A stretch of DNA of 64,000 bases, from positions 62,001-126,000 of the forward strand of contig WQWA01000001.1 in assembly GCA_009785505.1 (NCBI GenBank), written 5' to 3'. Shown here piece after piece: positions 9,755 through 17,950 of this stretch; within the stretch, counting starts at the first letter, position 1; the number at the start of each line of letters is the position of its first letter. A model generated the notes under the pieces. It saw only the letters and a program-made list of their open reading frames with translations, was not told where the DNA came from and did not search any database. The position numbers and the translations under genes were made by a program. This DNA is from Bacteroidales bacterium. GTDB lineage: Bacteria; Bacteroidota; Bacteroidia; Bacteroidales; P3.

Positions 9755-10492
9755 ATGAAACAAATATTTTTCACAACCGCAATCATATTTTTACTCTTCA
9801 CATCGTGCACCAAAGAATTTGTAAAACACGAACGCATTCGCCCTTCGGGCGTAATCGTTGAAGAGACTTTTTATCTTTCTGAAAACATCCACAGAGTGGG
9901 CGTTTCCGGAGCAATCAACCTTCATCTTTTTTCGGGCGACGAAGATCACATTAAGATTTTTGCCGATGACAATGTTTTGCCTCACATCGCCGTGCGACAA
10001 ATTTCGAGAAATGGACTTGAAATTTTTCTTGAAGGTGTATCATTTATCAGAAGTGCCCCGCAAATTACGGTTTATCTAACACTTCGAGATTTGAGAAATT
10101 TACATCTTTCGGGCGCAAGCTCTGCACATATTAACGATGTGTTTATTTCCGACAATTTACAGATAAACCTGGGTGGTGCGTCAAGATTTCGAGTAAGCGG
10201 ACGAATTGAAGCAAACCGTATTTCCGCAACGCTTAGCGGTGCATCAAGAATGGATTTAGTCGGACACAGCGAAACGCTCGACTTGACTTTGTCAGGAGCG
10301 TCTCAAGCGTTCGGCTACGGAATGATTTGCGATAATTTAATTGCCAATCTTTCGGGTGCGAGTAGAGCCGAATTCACTGTGTTAGAAACTTTGTCTGCTC
10401 GATTATCAGGGGCGAGTGTGTTACGTTACAACGGAAATCCACAAATTATTTTTTCTGATATTTCGGGGGCATCTTCTTTGCAACGACGTTAA
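9755..10492 (+). CDS. GIN-domain (DUF2807) lipoprotein, putative autotransporter-adhesin head
   Basis: A 245-residue protein with a lipoprotein signal (FLLFTSC, Cys near residue 18). It then shows the right-handed parallel beta-helix pattern of the GIN domain: repeated LSGASS, LGGASR, LSGASR, LSGASQ and LSGASV turns from ~120 to the end, each on a ~20-residue rung. GIN-domain proteins are common in Bacteroidetes and often sit next to ECF sigma or PspC-type regulators; their biochemical role is unknown. Here it closes the cassette begun by the membrane-tethered sigma factor, 46 bp after the QWAG-repeat gene. Confidence 0.8.
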   Translation: MKQIFFTTAIIFLLFTSCTKEFVKHERIRPSGVIVEETFYLSENIHRVGVSGAINLHLFSGDEDHIKIFADDNVLPHIAVRQISRNGLEIFLEGVSFIRSAPQITVYLTLRDLRNLHLSGASSAHINDVFISDNLQINLGGASRFRVSGRIEANRISATLSGASRMDLVGHSETLDLTLSGASQAFGYGMICDNLIANLSGASRAEFTVLETLSARLSGASVLRYNGNPQIIFSDISGASSLQRR

Positions 10493-10495
10493 AAT

Positions 10496-10523
10496 TGTAG
10501 GGGCGAGGTGCCTTGCCCCTACA
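10496..10523. repeat. GTAGGGGCG-family palindrome (copy 1), probable bidirectional terminator
   Basis: A 28-bp inverted repeat, TGTAGGGGC...GCCCCTACA, fills the gap between two convergent genes. Related copies occur at 13081, 32893 and 63335. There is no long T-run, so the terminator role is inferred from position. Confidence 0.7.
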
Positions 10524-10529
10524 GCTCCA

Positions 10530-11411
10530 TTATTTCTTCGGCTCAATATGAATCGTACATTCCAAATGAAATTGTGATTGGAGAGCACGCTCGATTTCAG
10601 TTGCTAGTTGATGACTTTCTTCCACCGTTTCGTTGCCGTCAACATGCAAATGAAACGTGAGTTCCCGAATATCACCATAAGAGTGAATATGGTAGTGATG
10701 CGTGTAATAATCACCGAAATTTTCACGAATATAGGCTTTGACGTCGTTTTCCAATTTAGCAGGAATTTGCTCGCCCAACAATTTTTTTATTGCACTTTTG
10801 ATGATTTCATAACTCACATAAAATAGCGACAATGCCACGATAATCCCCAAAACGCCGTCCATCCACCAAAAAATATCGCCAAAAAAATTTGCAATAAAAA
10901 CGCCGATAAGTACCGGTATCGAAGAAAGTGCATCACTGCGATGATGCCAGCCTTCGGCTTTCATCGTGACGAGTCCGGTTTTGCGATATACCCAAAACGC
11001 ATATTGAGCAAGTGCCTCTTTTACCAAAATGGAAAAAACAGTAACGACAATCGCTATCATTCCAAAATTTGCGGCCTCATTGTTTTGTAGTCTATCAATG
11101 GCATCCGTTGTGAATTGGTAAGCTACGACAGCTAATATAAATCCACAAACCAAAGCCGTAATTTGTTCCCAACGTCCAAAGCCAAAAGGATGCGAAGCTG
11201 TAGGTTTTTTTCGAGAAAGTTTAATACCTATGATTACGACAACCGAAGTTACCGAATCCGACAAGGTGTGCCAAGCGTCTGCAATCAAAGCCACAGAGCC
11301 TGAAACCACGCCCGCCCAAAATTTTAAAACGAATAATAAAGAATTAACAACAACGGAAATTATCGCTTGTTTGATACCTTTTCGTGCCGAATCATGACCG
11401 GGAGCGTTCAT
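10530..11411 (-). CDS. Cation diffusion facilitator (CDF) family transporter
   Basis: A 293-residue inner-membrane efflux protein with six hydrophobic segments and a cytoplasmic C-terminal domain. The two metal-binding motifs of the family are visible: HxxxD in helix 2 (DAWHTLSDS, His48 and Asp52) and a second HxxxD in helix 5 (WHHRSDALSS). The C-terminal ~85 residues (HIHSYGDIRELTFHLHVD) form the ferredoxin-like dimerisation domain with several His. CDF proteins export Zn2+, Mn2+, Fe2+ or Cd2+ by proton antiport; the substrate cannot be told here. It is monocistronic, with its own promoter, and converges on the GIN-domain gene. Confidence 0.9.
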   Translation of the reverse strand: MNAPGHDSARKGIKQAIISVVVNSLLFVLKFWAGVVSGSVALIADAWHTLSDSVTSVVVIIGIKLSRKKPTASHPFGFGRWEQITALVCGFILAVVAYQFTTDAIDRLQNNEAANFGMIAIVVTVFSILVKEALAQYAFWVYRKTGLVTMKAEGWHHRSDALSSIPVLIGVFIANFFGDIFWWMDGVLGIIVALSLFYVSYEIIKSAIKKLLGEQIPAKLENDVKAYIRENFGDYYTHHYHIHSYGDIRELTFHLHVDGNETVEESHQLATEIERALQSQFHLECTIHIEPKK

Positions 11412-11430
11412 AAAATAAGAAATTTACCCA

Positions 11431-11438
11431 CAAAGATA
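11431..11438 (-). promoter_or_regulatory. Promoter of the CDF transporter gene, -7 box TATCTTTG
   Basis: CAAAGATA on the plus strand reads TATCTTTG on the minus strand, 19 bases before the CDF start codon. Confidence 0.7.
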
Positions 11439-11481
11439 CAAAAAAATGTTGATTTAATATACTTTTATCGTTTTTTTTTCG

Positions 11482-11489
11482 TACCTTTG
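11482..11489 (+). promoter_or_regulatory. adk promoter, -7 box TACCTTTG
   Basis: TACCTTTG fits TAnnTTTG and is preceded by a T-rich tract. It lies 19 bases before the adk start and diverges from the CDF promoter ~50 bp away. Confidence 0.7.
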
Positions 11490-11508
11490 CAGGTTCTAAG
11501 AGATCTGT

Positions 11509-12081
11509 ATGAAAAAATTTATCGTACTATTAGGACCTCCGGGGTCCGGAAAAGGCACTCAGGCATCAAATTTGGTTAAGGAATTCGGTCTTACACATAT
11601 TTCTACGGGCGAATGTCTACGGCAAGAAGTTGCCGCACAAACTGCTATCGGCAAAGAGGTCGAAGAAATTATCGCCGGCGGCAATTACGTGTCGGATAAA
11701 ATTGCAAACGAGATTATTCAGCGTTACGAAATAAAGCACGACAATCCTAACGGCTACTTGTTCGATGGTTACCCTCGAACGGTTTCACAAGCCGAATTTT
11801 TGGATCGTTCGTTGGCTTCGCAAGGTTTTTCCATCACTGCCGCTATAGATTTAGATGTTGATGATGAAGTGTTGGTTGAGCGTATTTTGACTCGGGGACG
11901 TACCTCCGGACGTGCCGATGATTTTGAAGCAACTGCTCGAAAGCGCATCAAAATTTATCACGACGTAACGCATATTTTGGAAGACTACTATCGAAAACAA
12001 GGCAAGCTCCGCACGATTAAGGGCGATTTCAAAGTTGAAGAAACTTGGGAAAAGATAAAGGATATCATGAATAGTTTGTAA
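11509..12081 (+). CDS. adk: Adenylate kinase
   Basis: A 190-residue cytoplasmic enzyme interconverting ATP + AMP and 2 ADP. The P-loop GPPGSGKGT is at residues 9-17, the AMP-binding FDGYPRT is at ~83-89, and [11 protein letters not shown] is the short LID. It lacks the ~30-residue zinc/long LID, so it is the short form usual in Bacteroidetes. It ends one base before the obg ATG, so the two form a tightly coupled operon. Confidence 0.95.
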   Translation: MKKFIVLLGPPGSGKGTQASNLVKEFGLTHISTGECLRQEVAAQTAIGKEVEEIIAGGNYVSDKIANEIIQRYEIKHDNPNGYLFDGYPRTVSQAEFLDRSLASQGFSITAAIDLDVDDEVLVERILTRGRTSGRADDFEATARKRIKIYHDVTHILEDYYRKQGKLRTIKGDFKVEETWEKIKDIMNSL

Positions 12082-12082
12082 T

Positions 12083-13078
12083 ATGGCGGGTTCAAATTTT
12101 GTGGATTACGTAAAAATCTTTTGTCGTTCAGGCAAAGGCGGTGCGGGTTCTGCACACTTTTTACGTACCCGCAGTACGCCTCGCGGTGGTCCCGATGGTG
12201 GAGACGGCGGACGAGGCGGACATATTATTCTGAAAGGAAATGCACAACTTTGGACGTTGTTGCACTTAAAATACACCAAACACGTTCATGCCGACGATGG
12301 TGAAGGCGGAAGCAGAAGCCAACGGCACGGTGCAAACGGAAAAGATATTATTCTCGAAGTGCCCCTCGGAACCGTATTGCGGGATGCAGAAACTATGGAA
12401 ATTGAAGCTGAAATCACCGAACACGGACAAGAGCTCATCGTTCTCCACGGCGGAAGAGGCGGCTTGGGCAATGAACATTTCAAATCACCAACCAACCAAG
12501 CTCCAACTTACGCACAACCGGGCGAACCTCGAAAAGAAGCCTGGAAAGTTTTGGAATTGAAAATCTTGGCAGATGTCGGATTAGTCGGATTTCCAAATGC
12601 CGGAAAATCGACGTTGCTTTCGGTTGTTTCCGCAGCAAAGCCCGAAATTGCAGATTATCCGTTCACAACATTGGTACCAAATCTCGGCATCGTTTCTTAC
12701 CGCGACCACCAATCGTTTATTATGGCAGACATTCCCGGAATCATCGAAGGTGCCGCCGAAGGAAAAGGTCTTGGACTTCGCTTTTTACGCCATATTGAGC
12801 GAAATTCTCTTTTGCTGTTTATGATTCCTTGCGATACGAAAGACATCAAAAACGAATACAAAATTCTGCTCAACGAGCTGAAAAAACACAACCCCGAACT
12901 CATGCAGAAAAGACGTGTTTTGGCAATTACCAAATGCGACTTGGCCGACGATGAATTGATCAAAGCCTTCAAAAAAGAGTTGCCCAAAGGCATACCGTCA
13001 GTGTTTATTTCTGCTGTTTCCGGGAAGGGTATTCAAGAATTAAAGGATTTTATTTGGAAAGAAATGCACACCGAATAA
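12083..13078 (+). CDS. obg: GTPase Obg/CgtA
   Basis: A 331-residue essential GTPase involved in 50S ribosome assembly and the stress response. Residues 1-~158 are the glycine-rich Obg fold ([15 protein letters not shown]). The G domain follows, with G1 [10 protein letters not shown] (~172-181), switch TTLVPNLG, G3 DIPGIIEGA and G4 TKCD. The protein ends after the G domain and has no C-terminal OCT domain, a length common among shorter Obg proteins. The start is one base after the adk stop, which suggests translational coupling. Confidence 0.95.
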   Translation: MAGSNFVDYVKIFCRSGKGGAGSAHFLRTRSTPRGGPDGGDGGRGGHIILKGNAQLWTLLHLKYTKHVHADDGEGGSRSQRHGANGKDIILEVPLGTVLRDAETMEIEAEITEHGQELIVLHGGRGGLGNEHFKSPTNQAPTYAQPGEPRKEAWKVLELKILADVGLVGFPNAGKSTLLSVVSAAKPEIADYPFTTLVPNLGIVSYRDHQSFIMADIPGIIEGAAEGKGLGLRFLRHIERNSLLLFMIPCDTKDIKNEYKILLNELKKHNPELMQKRRVLAITKCDLADDELIKAFKKELPKGIPSVFISAVSGKGIQELKDFIWKEMHTE

Positions 13079-13080
13079 CC

Positions 13081-13111
13081 TGTAGGGGCGGGGCTTGTCC
13101 CCACCCCTACA
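13081..13111. repeat. GTAGGGGCG-family palindrome (copy 2) between convergent genes
   Basis: TGTAGGGGCGGGG...CCCCACCCCTACA forms a 31-bp inverted repeat filling the gap between the obg stop and the end of the desulfoferrodoxin gene. Same family as the copy at 10496. Confidence 0.7.
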
Positions 13112-13114
13112 AAT

Positions 13115-13507
13115 TTATTTAATTTCCGTTTTCCACATACCGTGCAGATTGCAATACTCGTAAGCCGCAATCGGCTTGTTTACACACGTGCAAAACTGCG
13201 CTTCAGGTTTTCCGTTCACGTCCAGCATAACACGGTCGCCGCCAACCTCTGTTTCGAGATAGATAAACGTAATGTGATGTTCCGGCGTCATCGGATGAGG
13301 AACACTACCGACTTCAACTTTCATTGTACAGTCGTCGATTTTCGTTACAACAGGCAGATGTTTTTCAACACTTGCTTCAACAGTGTTCGGGATTAATTCT
13401 TGCATCGGTTCGCCGCAGCAAATCATCGGAACACCGGAGTTGATAATCTTTTCAGCAATATTGCCACAATGGTTGCATCGCCAAAATGTAGGGGCTTGTT
13501 TTTTCAT
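13115..13507 (-). CDS. dfx: Desulfoferrodoxin (superoxide reductase)
   Basis: A 130-residue protein that reduces superoxide to peroxide without making oxygen, typical of anaerobes. The N-terminal desulforedoxin-like domain keeps the Fe(Cys)4 site as Cys11-x2-Cys14 and Cys30-Cys31 (WRCNHCGN, MICCGEPM). The C-terminal domain holds the His4Cys active-centre ligands: EKHLPVV, HPMTPEHH and CNLHGMW. Both sites look intact, so it is a two-iron (2Fe) desulfoferrodoxin. It lies 25 bp after the S46 peptidase gene on the same strand with no own promoter box seen, so it may be read from the pepD promoter. Confidence 0.93.
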   Translation of the reverse strand: MKKQAPTFWRCNHCGNIAEKIINSGVPMICCGEPMQELIPNTVEASVEKHLPVVTKIDDCTMKVEVGSVPHPMTPEHHITFIYLETEVGGDRVMLDVNGKPEAQFCTCVNKPIAAYEYCNLHGMWKTEIK

Positions 13508-13532
13508 GATTATAGTTTTTTATGAGTTGGCT

Positions 13533-15674
13533 TTATTCTACAATTGTCATTTCGTCTAACAAATGTCCGGCACCGGCAAATTTGTCGATGATAAACAAAA
13601 TAAATCTGCTGTCAACGCTTGTGTTTCTGCTTTGTTCCGGATCCCAAAAATAACCGGCCATAGCAGCCTGCCAAATGCGTGAATAGTTCAGCCCGATGAG
13701 CTCCCCTCTTCCGTTCAAAACCGGGCTTCCTGAGTTGCCGCTAATTGTGTGATTAGACGAAATAAAATTAACAGGAACTTCGCCATTCGCATTAACATAC
13801 GGCCCAAAATCTCTAGCATGATAGAGTTCTCTGAGCCTGTCCTTAACCGTGAATTCAAAAACATCCGGATTTTCTTTGGCAATTAATCCGCCAAGTGTTG
13901 TGTAATACTTAAAGATTACTCCATCTGACGGCGAAAAGCCATGCACTTGTCCATATGCCACTCTAAGTGTTGAGTTTGCATCGGGCCAAAACATTTTGTC
14001 CGGCTGCATTTCCATTTGCGCACGCATAAACGTACGTCGCAGAACATTAACATTTGATCTCAACTCTCTGTATTCCGGAAGAATCATTGAATTGTGCATC
14101 GAAAACACAATACGTGCATAGTTTAACATGGGGTCGTTGCCTAATAGTCTCGCGGCATTCCGACGATTGAGCCTTCTGAACATAGAATTAAATCTCGCCT
14201 CATCAACAAATATTGATCTTGCATACATTTCATTAACATAATCATCAAAGTTTTTGTCGGGGAAGTCAACAAAACGCATTTCAAGTCCATTAACACTTGA
14301 GGTCGATAGTGTTTTGAAAATTTGTCGGTCGATATCTGTATTAAAATCTCTGAAAAATCGTTCTGCGATTGGTCTTAAGCGATCTAATTGTTCATTGAAC
14401 GCCGCATTGGTTGTATTTCTATCGTTGGATAATTGCACCAATCGGTCGAATTGATTGGCAAAAGCCACAGCTTCCGGAGCCAAAATATGCTCATTAAAAA
14501 TGGTATGTTGAATCAAAAACGGCTCCAATTCTTCGTGGGCAACTTGAAGTTGGTGCAACAGATTTTTGTGCTCTCCGTTGTTAAACGTGTCTGCCCATTG
14601 CTGAAATTCCTTTTCAAAGGCTTCTTTTTTGGAAATTCCGTCAATGCGTTCGATACCGCGTAGTTCTTTACTCCATCTTTTCCAAGCATTGGCTATTCCT
14701 GCCAATTTCTGTGTATATTGAATACGAATATTAGGACATTCGTCCATCGCAGGTCTAATGATATTTCTACGTTTGTCGCGTGCAGCAATTGCAATAGGAT
14801 GTTCTACTTCCACAACCTGACGAAGTGTAAATGATGATATATAATAGTTTGTTCGTCCCGGAAAACCATAAACCCACGTGAAATCACCTTCTTGCGCTCC
14901 GCTCATAGACATGTTGAAATACTTTTGAGGACGATATGGCACGTTGGTTTCGCAAAACTTTGCAGGTTGATTATTTTCATCTACATATACACGAAACAGC
15001 ATGAAATCGCCGGCTTGTCGGGGCCAATACCAATTGTCGAAATCACCGCCAAAAGCACCGATATTGGTTGGAGGAGCACCAACCAAACGCACGTCATAAA
15101 ACGTTCTAAACACAAACAAATAAAATTTATTTCCTTCGAAAAATGTGCGAACTTCCGCACTATAACCAAAGCCGTCGGCATTGTTTTCTTCTTTGGCAAC
15201 TATTTCTGCTATGTTTGCTCTACGAATTTCTGCGGCTTCTTGTTCGCTCATTCCCGCTTCAACACCGGAAAGCACGGAATTTGTAACATCGACAATTCTC
15301 ACTGTCGCTATAACGCTCAAATCCGGTGCAACTATTTCCTCGCCGCGATTCATCGCCCAAAAACCATGTTTCAAAATATCATTTTCAACCGTTGAAAGCA
15401 TTTGAAGTTGTCGACGTCCGCAGTGATGGTTGGTCAACAACAAACCTTCCGATGAAATAAACCCGGCCGAACATCCTGTGCTCAATCGAACTACAGCATC
15501 TCTAAAACTGGGTTGTGTTTCGCTGTAAATCTCTGCAGTCGAAATCTGCAAGCCTCTGCTCTGCATATCGGCCTCCCTTTTCTGTAAGTGGTTCGGCATC
15601 CACATACCCTGCCCAATAAGGTTCTTCGAGAAAAAGAGCACGGCAATAATAAAGGCAATAAAAATTTTTTTCAT
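13533..15674 (-). CDS. S46-family dipeptidyl-peptidase, DPP11-like
   Basis: A 713-residue exported serine exopeptidase that removes dipeptides in the periplasm. The signal peptide is at 1-21, and the mature N-terminus GMWMP is the S46 hallmark. The chymotrypsin-fold catalytic residues are recognisable: His in LLTNHHCG, Asp in DFDNWYWPRQAGDF and Ser in ISGNSGSPVLN. Just after the Ser, GLNYSRIWQ has an Arg where DPP11 enzymes have Arg673, which selects for acidic P1 residues; DPP7 has Gly. The DPP11 call is inferred from that one residue. It lies 23 bp after pepD, so the two would together turn peptides into amino acids, in line with asaccharolytic peptide use. Confidence 0.85.
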   Translation of the reverse strand: MKKIFIAFIIAVLFFSKNLIGQGMWMPNHLQKREADMQSRGLQISTAEIYSETQPSFRDAVVRLSTGCSAGFISSEGLLLTNHHCGRRQLQMLSTVENDILKHGFWAMNRGEEIVAPDLSVIATVRIVDVTNSVLSGVEAGMSEQEAAEIRRANIAEIVAKEENNADGFGYSAEVRTFFEGNKFYLFVFRTFYDVRLVGAPPTNIGAFGGDFDNWYWPRQAGDFMLFRVYVDENNQPAKFCETNVPYRPQKYFNMSMSGAQEGDFTWVYGFPGRTNYYISSFTLRQVVEVEHPIAIAARDKRRNIIRPAMDECPNIRIQYTQKLAGIANAWKRWSKELRGIERIDGISKKEAFEKEFQQWADTFNNGEHKNLLHQLQVAHEELEPFLIQHTIFNEHILAPEAVAFANQFDRLVQLSNDRNTTNAAFNEQLDRLRPIAERFFRDFNTDIDRQIFKTLSTSSVNGLEMRFVDFPDKNFDDYVNEMYARSIFVDEARFNSMFRRLNRRNAARLLGNDPMLNYARIVFSMHNSMILPEYRELRSNVNVLRRTFMRAQMEMQPDKMFWPDANSTLRVAYGQVHGFSPSDGVIFKYYTTLGGLIAKENPDVFEFTVKDRLRELYHARDFGPYVNANGEVPVNFISSNHTISGNSGSPVLNGRGELIGLNYSRIWQAAMAGYFWDPEQSRNTSVDSRFILFIIDKFAGAGHLLDEMTIVE

Positions 15675-15697
15675 ACGTATGATGTTATTAAACGTTA

Positions 15698-17140
15698 CTA
15701 CTTGACATTCGCCAAAACCAACTTGAGAAATTCCCAGAATCTTTCAACGCTGGCAATGTTTACCTTTTCATCGGGCGAGTGCAATCCGAGAATGGTCGGA
15801 CCAAACGAAATAATGTCCCAATTCGGATAAATCGCACCTAAAATGCCGCATTCTACACCGGCATGCTTTGCATCAACCACCGGATCTATGCCGAATTTTG
15901 TCTTGTAAGCCTCTCTTGCAATTTTCAAAATTTGTGAATTCATGTTCGGCTTCCAGCCCGGATAATCGCCCGAAAGTTCGATTTTTACCCCGGCCAGCTC
16001 GGAAATAGAAGTCATCATGTCTGCCAAACATTCTTTCGCAGTGTCCACTGAAGAACGCAGCATGCAGTATATACTTGCAACGCCGTTTTCAGATTTCACA
16101 ATCGCCATATTGGTCGAAGTTTCGACTAATCCCTCTATATCTGTGCTCATGCGCATCACACCGTTTGGAAACCCACAAACAAGGTTTACAAATTTGTGTT
16201 GATCGTCTAATTTCCAGACTTGGTCTGCCTTTCCGGGCTCAATCAAAAACTCGAAACCGGAGTCTGCCGCTACAAGTTCCGTTTTAACAATAGCAGTAAA
16301 ACTTTCGGCAAGCGTTTTGAATTCGGCAACTTTATCGCTCGGAACAATTACTGTAGCAACAGCTTCGCGAGGAATGGCATTCCGCATACCGCCTCCATCA
16401 ATTGAGGCTAAGCGAACACCTAAAGTTTGTGCTTTTTGCAAAAATCTGAAGATAACTTTATTTGCATTTCCAAGTCCACGGTGGATATCCAAGCCCGAAT
16501 GTCCGCCTTTCAAACCTTTTACGGAAACCGTGAATGCTTCACCGGTTGCAGGCTCTGTGGAATAATTCATGGAAACCGCAGCATTCAAACCTCCGGCACA
16601 ACCCACATAAATTTCTCCCTCTGTACTCGAATCTAAATTCAGCAAAATATCGCCTTTCAAAATGCCCGGCTTCAATTTTTTTGCACCGCCCATTCCGACT
16701 TCTTCTTCAGCTGTAATCAGACCTTCAATGGGACCGTGTGCCAAATCTTTGCTTTCGAAAATCGTCATGATTGCCGCAACACCCATACCATTGTCGGCAC
16801 CAAGCGTTGTGCCTTTGGCAGTTACCCATTCGCCGTCGATATAAGCCGTAATCGGATCGTTCACAAAATCATGTTTAGTGTCGTTATTTGCCTGCGGAAC
16901 CATATCGGCATGGGCCTGCAAAACAACGCCTTTACTATTTTCCATACCCGGAGTTGCCGGCTTGGAAACCATGATATTTCCGGCTTCATCTTTGATCGGA
17001 TTGAAACCCAAATCTTGAAAGAATTTCATCAACAAATTTTGGATTTTTTCTTCGTGATACGAAGGGTGGGGAACGCTGCAGATCAATTGGAAATTTTTCC
17101 AAAAAGCAGAAGGACTTAAAGTTTCGAGGTTTGTGTTCAT
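15698..17140 (-). CDS. pepD: M20C cytosol nonspecific dipeptidase (aminoacyl-histidine dipeptidase)
   Basis: A 480-residue cytoplasmic zinc dipeptidase. Metal and catalytic motifs of M20 are present: QAHADMV (His with following Asp), TTLGADNGMGVA (bridging Asp), ITAEEEVGMGG (Glu-Glu) and AKHAGVECGIL near the C-terminus. KGLKGGHSGLDI marks the start of the lid domain. Length matches PepD. It heads an operon with the S46 dipeptidyl-peptidase and perhaps desulfoferrodoxin. Confidence 0.93.
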   Translation of the reverse strand: MNTNLETLSPSAFWKNFQLICSVPHPSYHEEKIQNLLMKFFQDLGFNPIKDEAGNIMVSKPATPGMENSKGVVLQAHADMVPQANNDTKHDFVNDPITAYIDGEWVTAKGTTLGADNGMGVAAIMTIFESKDLAHGPIEGLITAEEEVGMGGAKKLKPGILKGDILLNLDSSTEGEIYVGCAGGLNAAVSMNYSTEPATGEAFTVSVKGLKGGHSGLDIHRGLGNANKVIFRFLQKAQTLGVRLASIDGGGMRNAIPREAVATVIVPSDKVAEFKTLAESFTAIVKTELVAADSGFEFLIEPGKADQVWKLDDQHKFVNLVCGFPNGVMRMSTDIEGLVETSTNMAIVKSENGVASIYCMLRSSVDTAKECLADMMTSISELAGVKIELSGDYPGWKPNMNSQILKIAREAYKTKFGIDPVVDAKHAGVECGILGAIYPNWDIISFGPTILGLHSPDEKVNIASVERFWEFLKLVLANVK

Positions 17141-17162
17141 AGTATTTGATTTTTAATTTGGT

Positions 17163-17182
17163 GGCTGAGCGAAGTCGAAGCC
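17163..17182. repeat. Short GGCTTCGAC/GCTCAGCC-type palindromic element in the pepD leader
   Basis: GGCTGAGCGAAGTCGAAGCC lies in the transcribed leader of pepD. Its reverse complement matches the arms of the element inserted in glnS at 33513-33562. Confidence 0.55.
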
Positions 17183-17198
17183 TAATTTTTAGTTTTTG

Positions 17199-17206
17199 CA
17201 AAGATA
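17199..17206 (-). promoter_or_regulatory. pepD promoter, -7 box TATCTTTG
   Basis: CAAAGATA on the plus strand reads TATCTTTG on the minus strand, giving a leader of about 50 nt before pepD. Confidence 0.7.
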
Positions 17207-17220
17207 CGAAAATTTTTGAA

Positions 17221-17329
17221 AATAGCAAGGGGATTCCTCGACTTCGCGTTGCTTCGCTCCCCACACATACGCTCGTCATTCCGAGCGTAGCGTACGAAGT
17301 ACGCGAAGTCGAGGAACCCCCCTGCTATT
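17221..17329. repeat. Large palindromic repeat (29-bp arms) in the pepD-blaI gap
   Basis: The arms are 17221-17249 and 17301-17329, nearly perfect inverted copies carrying AATAGCA/TGCTATT ends and CCTCGACTTCGCG. The loop holds CGTCATTCCGAGCG, a sequence type seen in other repeats here. One arm's core (GGGGATTCCTCGACTTCGC) recurs alone at 26866-26884. The 345-bp gap between pepD and blaI otherwise holds the pepD promoter and the blaI operators. Confidence 0.75.
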
Positions 17330-17387
17330 GACCTTTCAGCAAAAAATATCGTCAATTAAAAAGCTAATAATCAGCCAACAATAACAC

Positions 17388-17449
17388 TACAACTAAAAAA
17401 CTAGTTATATAACTAAAAATGTAGTTGCACAACTAAAAAATTAGTTGTA
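17388..17449 (+). promoter_or_regulatory. Three BlaI-type operator dyads upstream of blaI
   Basis: Three imperfect dyads of the form TACAACTA-N6-TAGTTGTA lie in a row: 17388-17409, 17408-17429 and 17427-17449. The BlaI/MecI operator family uses TACA/TGTA half-sites of this layout. The third dyad runs into the -7 box, so binding of the BlaI-like protein should block transcription. Autorepression is inferred. Confidence 0.7.
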
Positions 17450-17455
17450 TATTTG
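17448..17455 (+). promoter_or_regulatory. blaI operon promoter, -7 box TATATTTG
   Basis: TATATTTG fits TAnnTTTG, overlaps the last operator dyad and sits 30 bases before the blaI ATG. Confidence 0.65.
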
Positions 17456-17485
17456 CAGTGTCGAAACTTTAAAATTTTAAATATC

Positions 17486-17881
17486 ATGAAAACAAAAAAA
17501 AATGACGAAGCCATGCACTTAACCAAAGTTGAAGAACAAATTATGCAAATGCTTTGGGAAAAGAAACGTGCATTTGTAAGGGAACTTTTAGAAATGATGC
17601 CGGAACCCAAACCTGCCCAAACCACAATATCAACCGTTGTTCGAAATTTAGAACAAAAAGGATTTGTCGGACACAAAAAATTCGGAAAAACACATCAATA
17701 TTTTCCGGTGGTTTCGCAAACCGAATATCTGTCGAATTCGTTAAGAAGAATGAGCAGTGCGTATTTTCAAAATTCGTATGCCAACATCGTGAATTTTTTC
17801 GCGGCGGAAGGCAAGTTGCGGAATAAAGATATCGACGAAATTTCGCAACTTTTGCAGATACTGAAACGTAAAAAACGATAA
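17486..17881 (+). CDS. BlaI/MecI/CopY-family transcriptional repressor
   Basis: A 131-residue winged-helix repressor. LTKVEEQIMQMLWEKKRAFV begins the DNA-binding domain, TTISTVVRNLEQKGFVGH is the recognition helix and wing, and the C-terminal half (~75-131) is the dimerisation and cleavage region. The ATG at 17486 is chosen over an in-frame start at 17453, which would lie inside the promoter. It leads an operon with a TlpA-like lipoprotein and a BlaR1-like M56 protein, so the BlaR1-type metalloprotease probably inactivates it on sensing a signal. Three operator dyads at its promoter support autoregulation. Confidence 0.9.
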   Translation: MKTKKNDEAMHLTKVEEQIMQMLWEKKRAFVRELLEMMPEPKPAQTTISTVVRNLEQKGFVGHKKFGKTHQYFPVVSQTEYLSNSLRRMSSAYFQNSYANIVNFFAAEGKLRNKDIDEISQLLQILKRKKR

Positions 17882-17950
17882 TTACCAAAGGGCAAAAGGC
17901 AAAGGGCGAAAGGTGCTTCGTCCAAAAGCGTGCTAAAACTAAAAACAATC

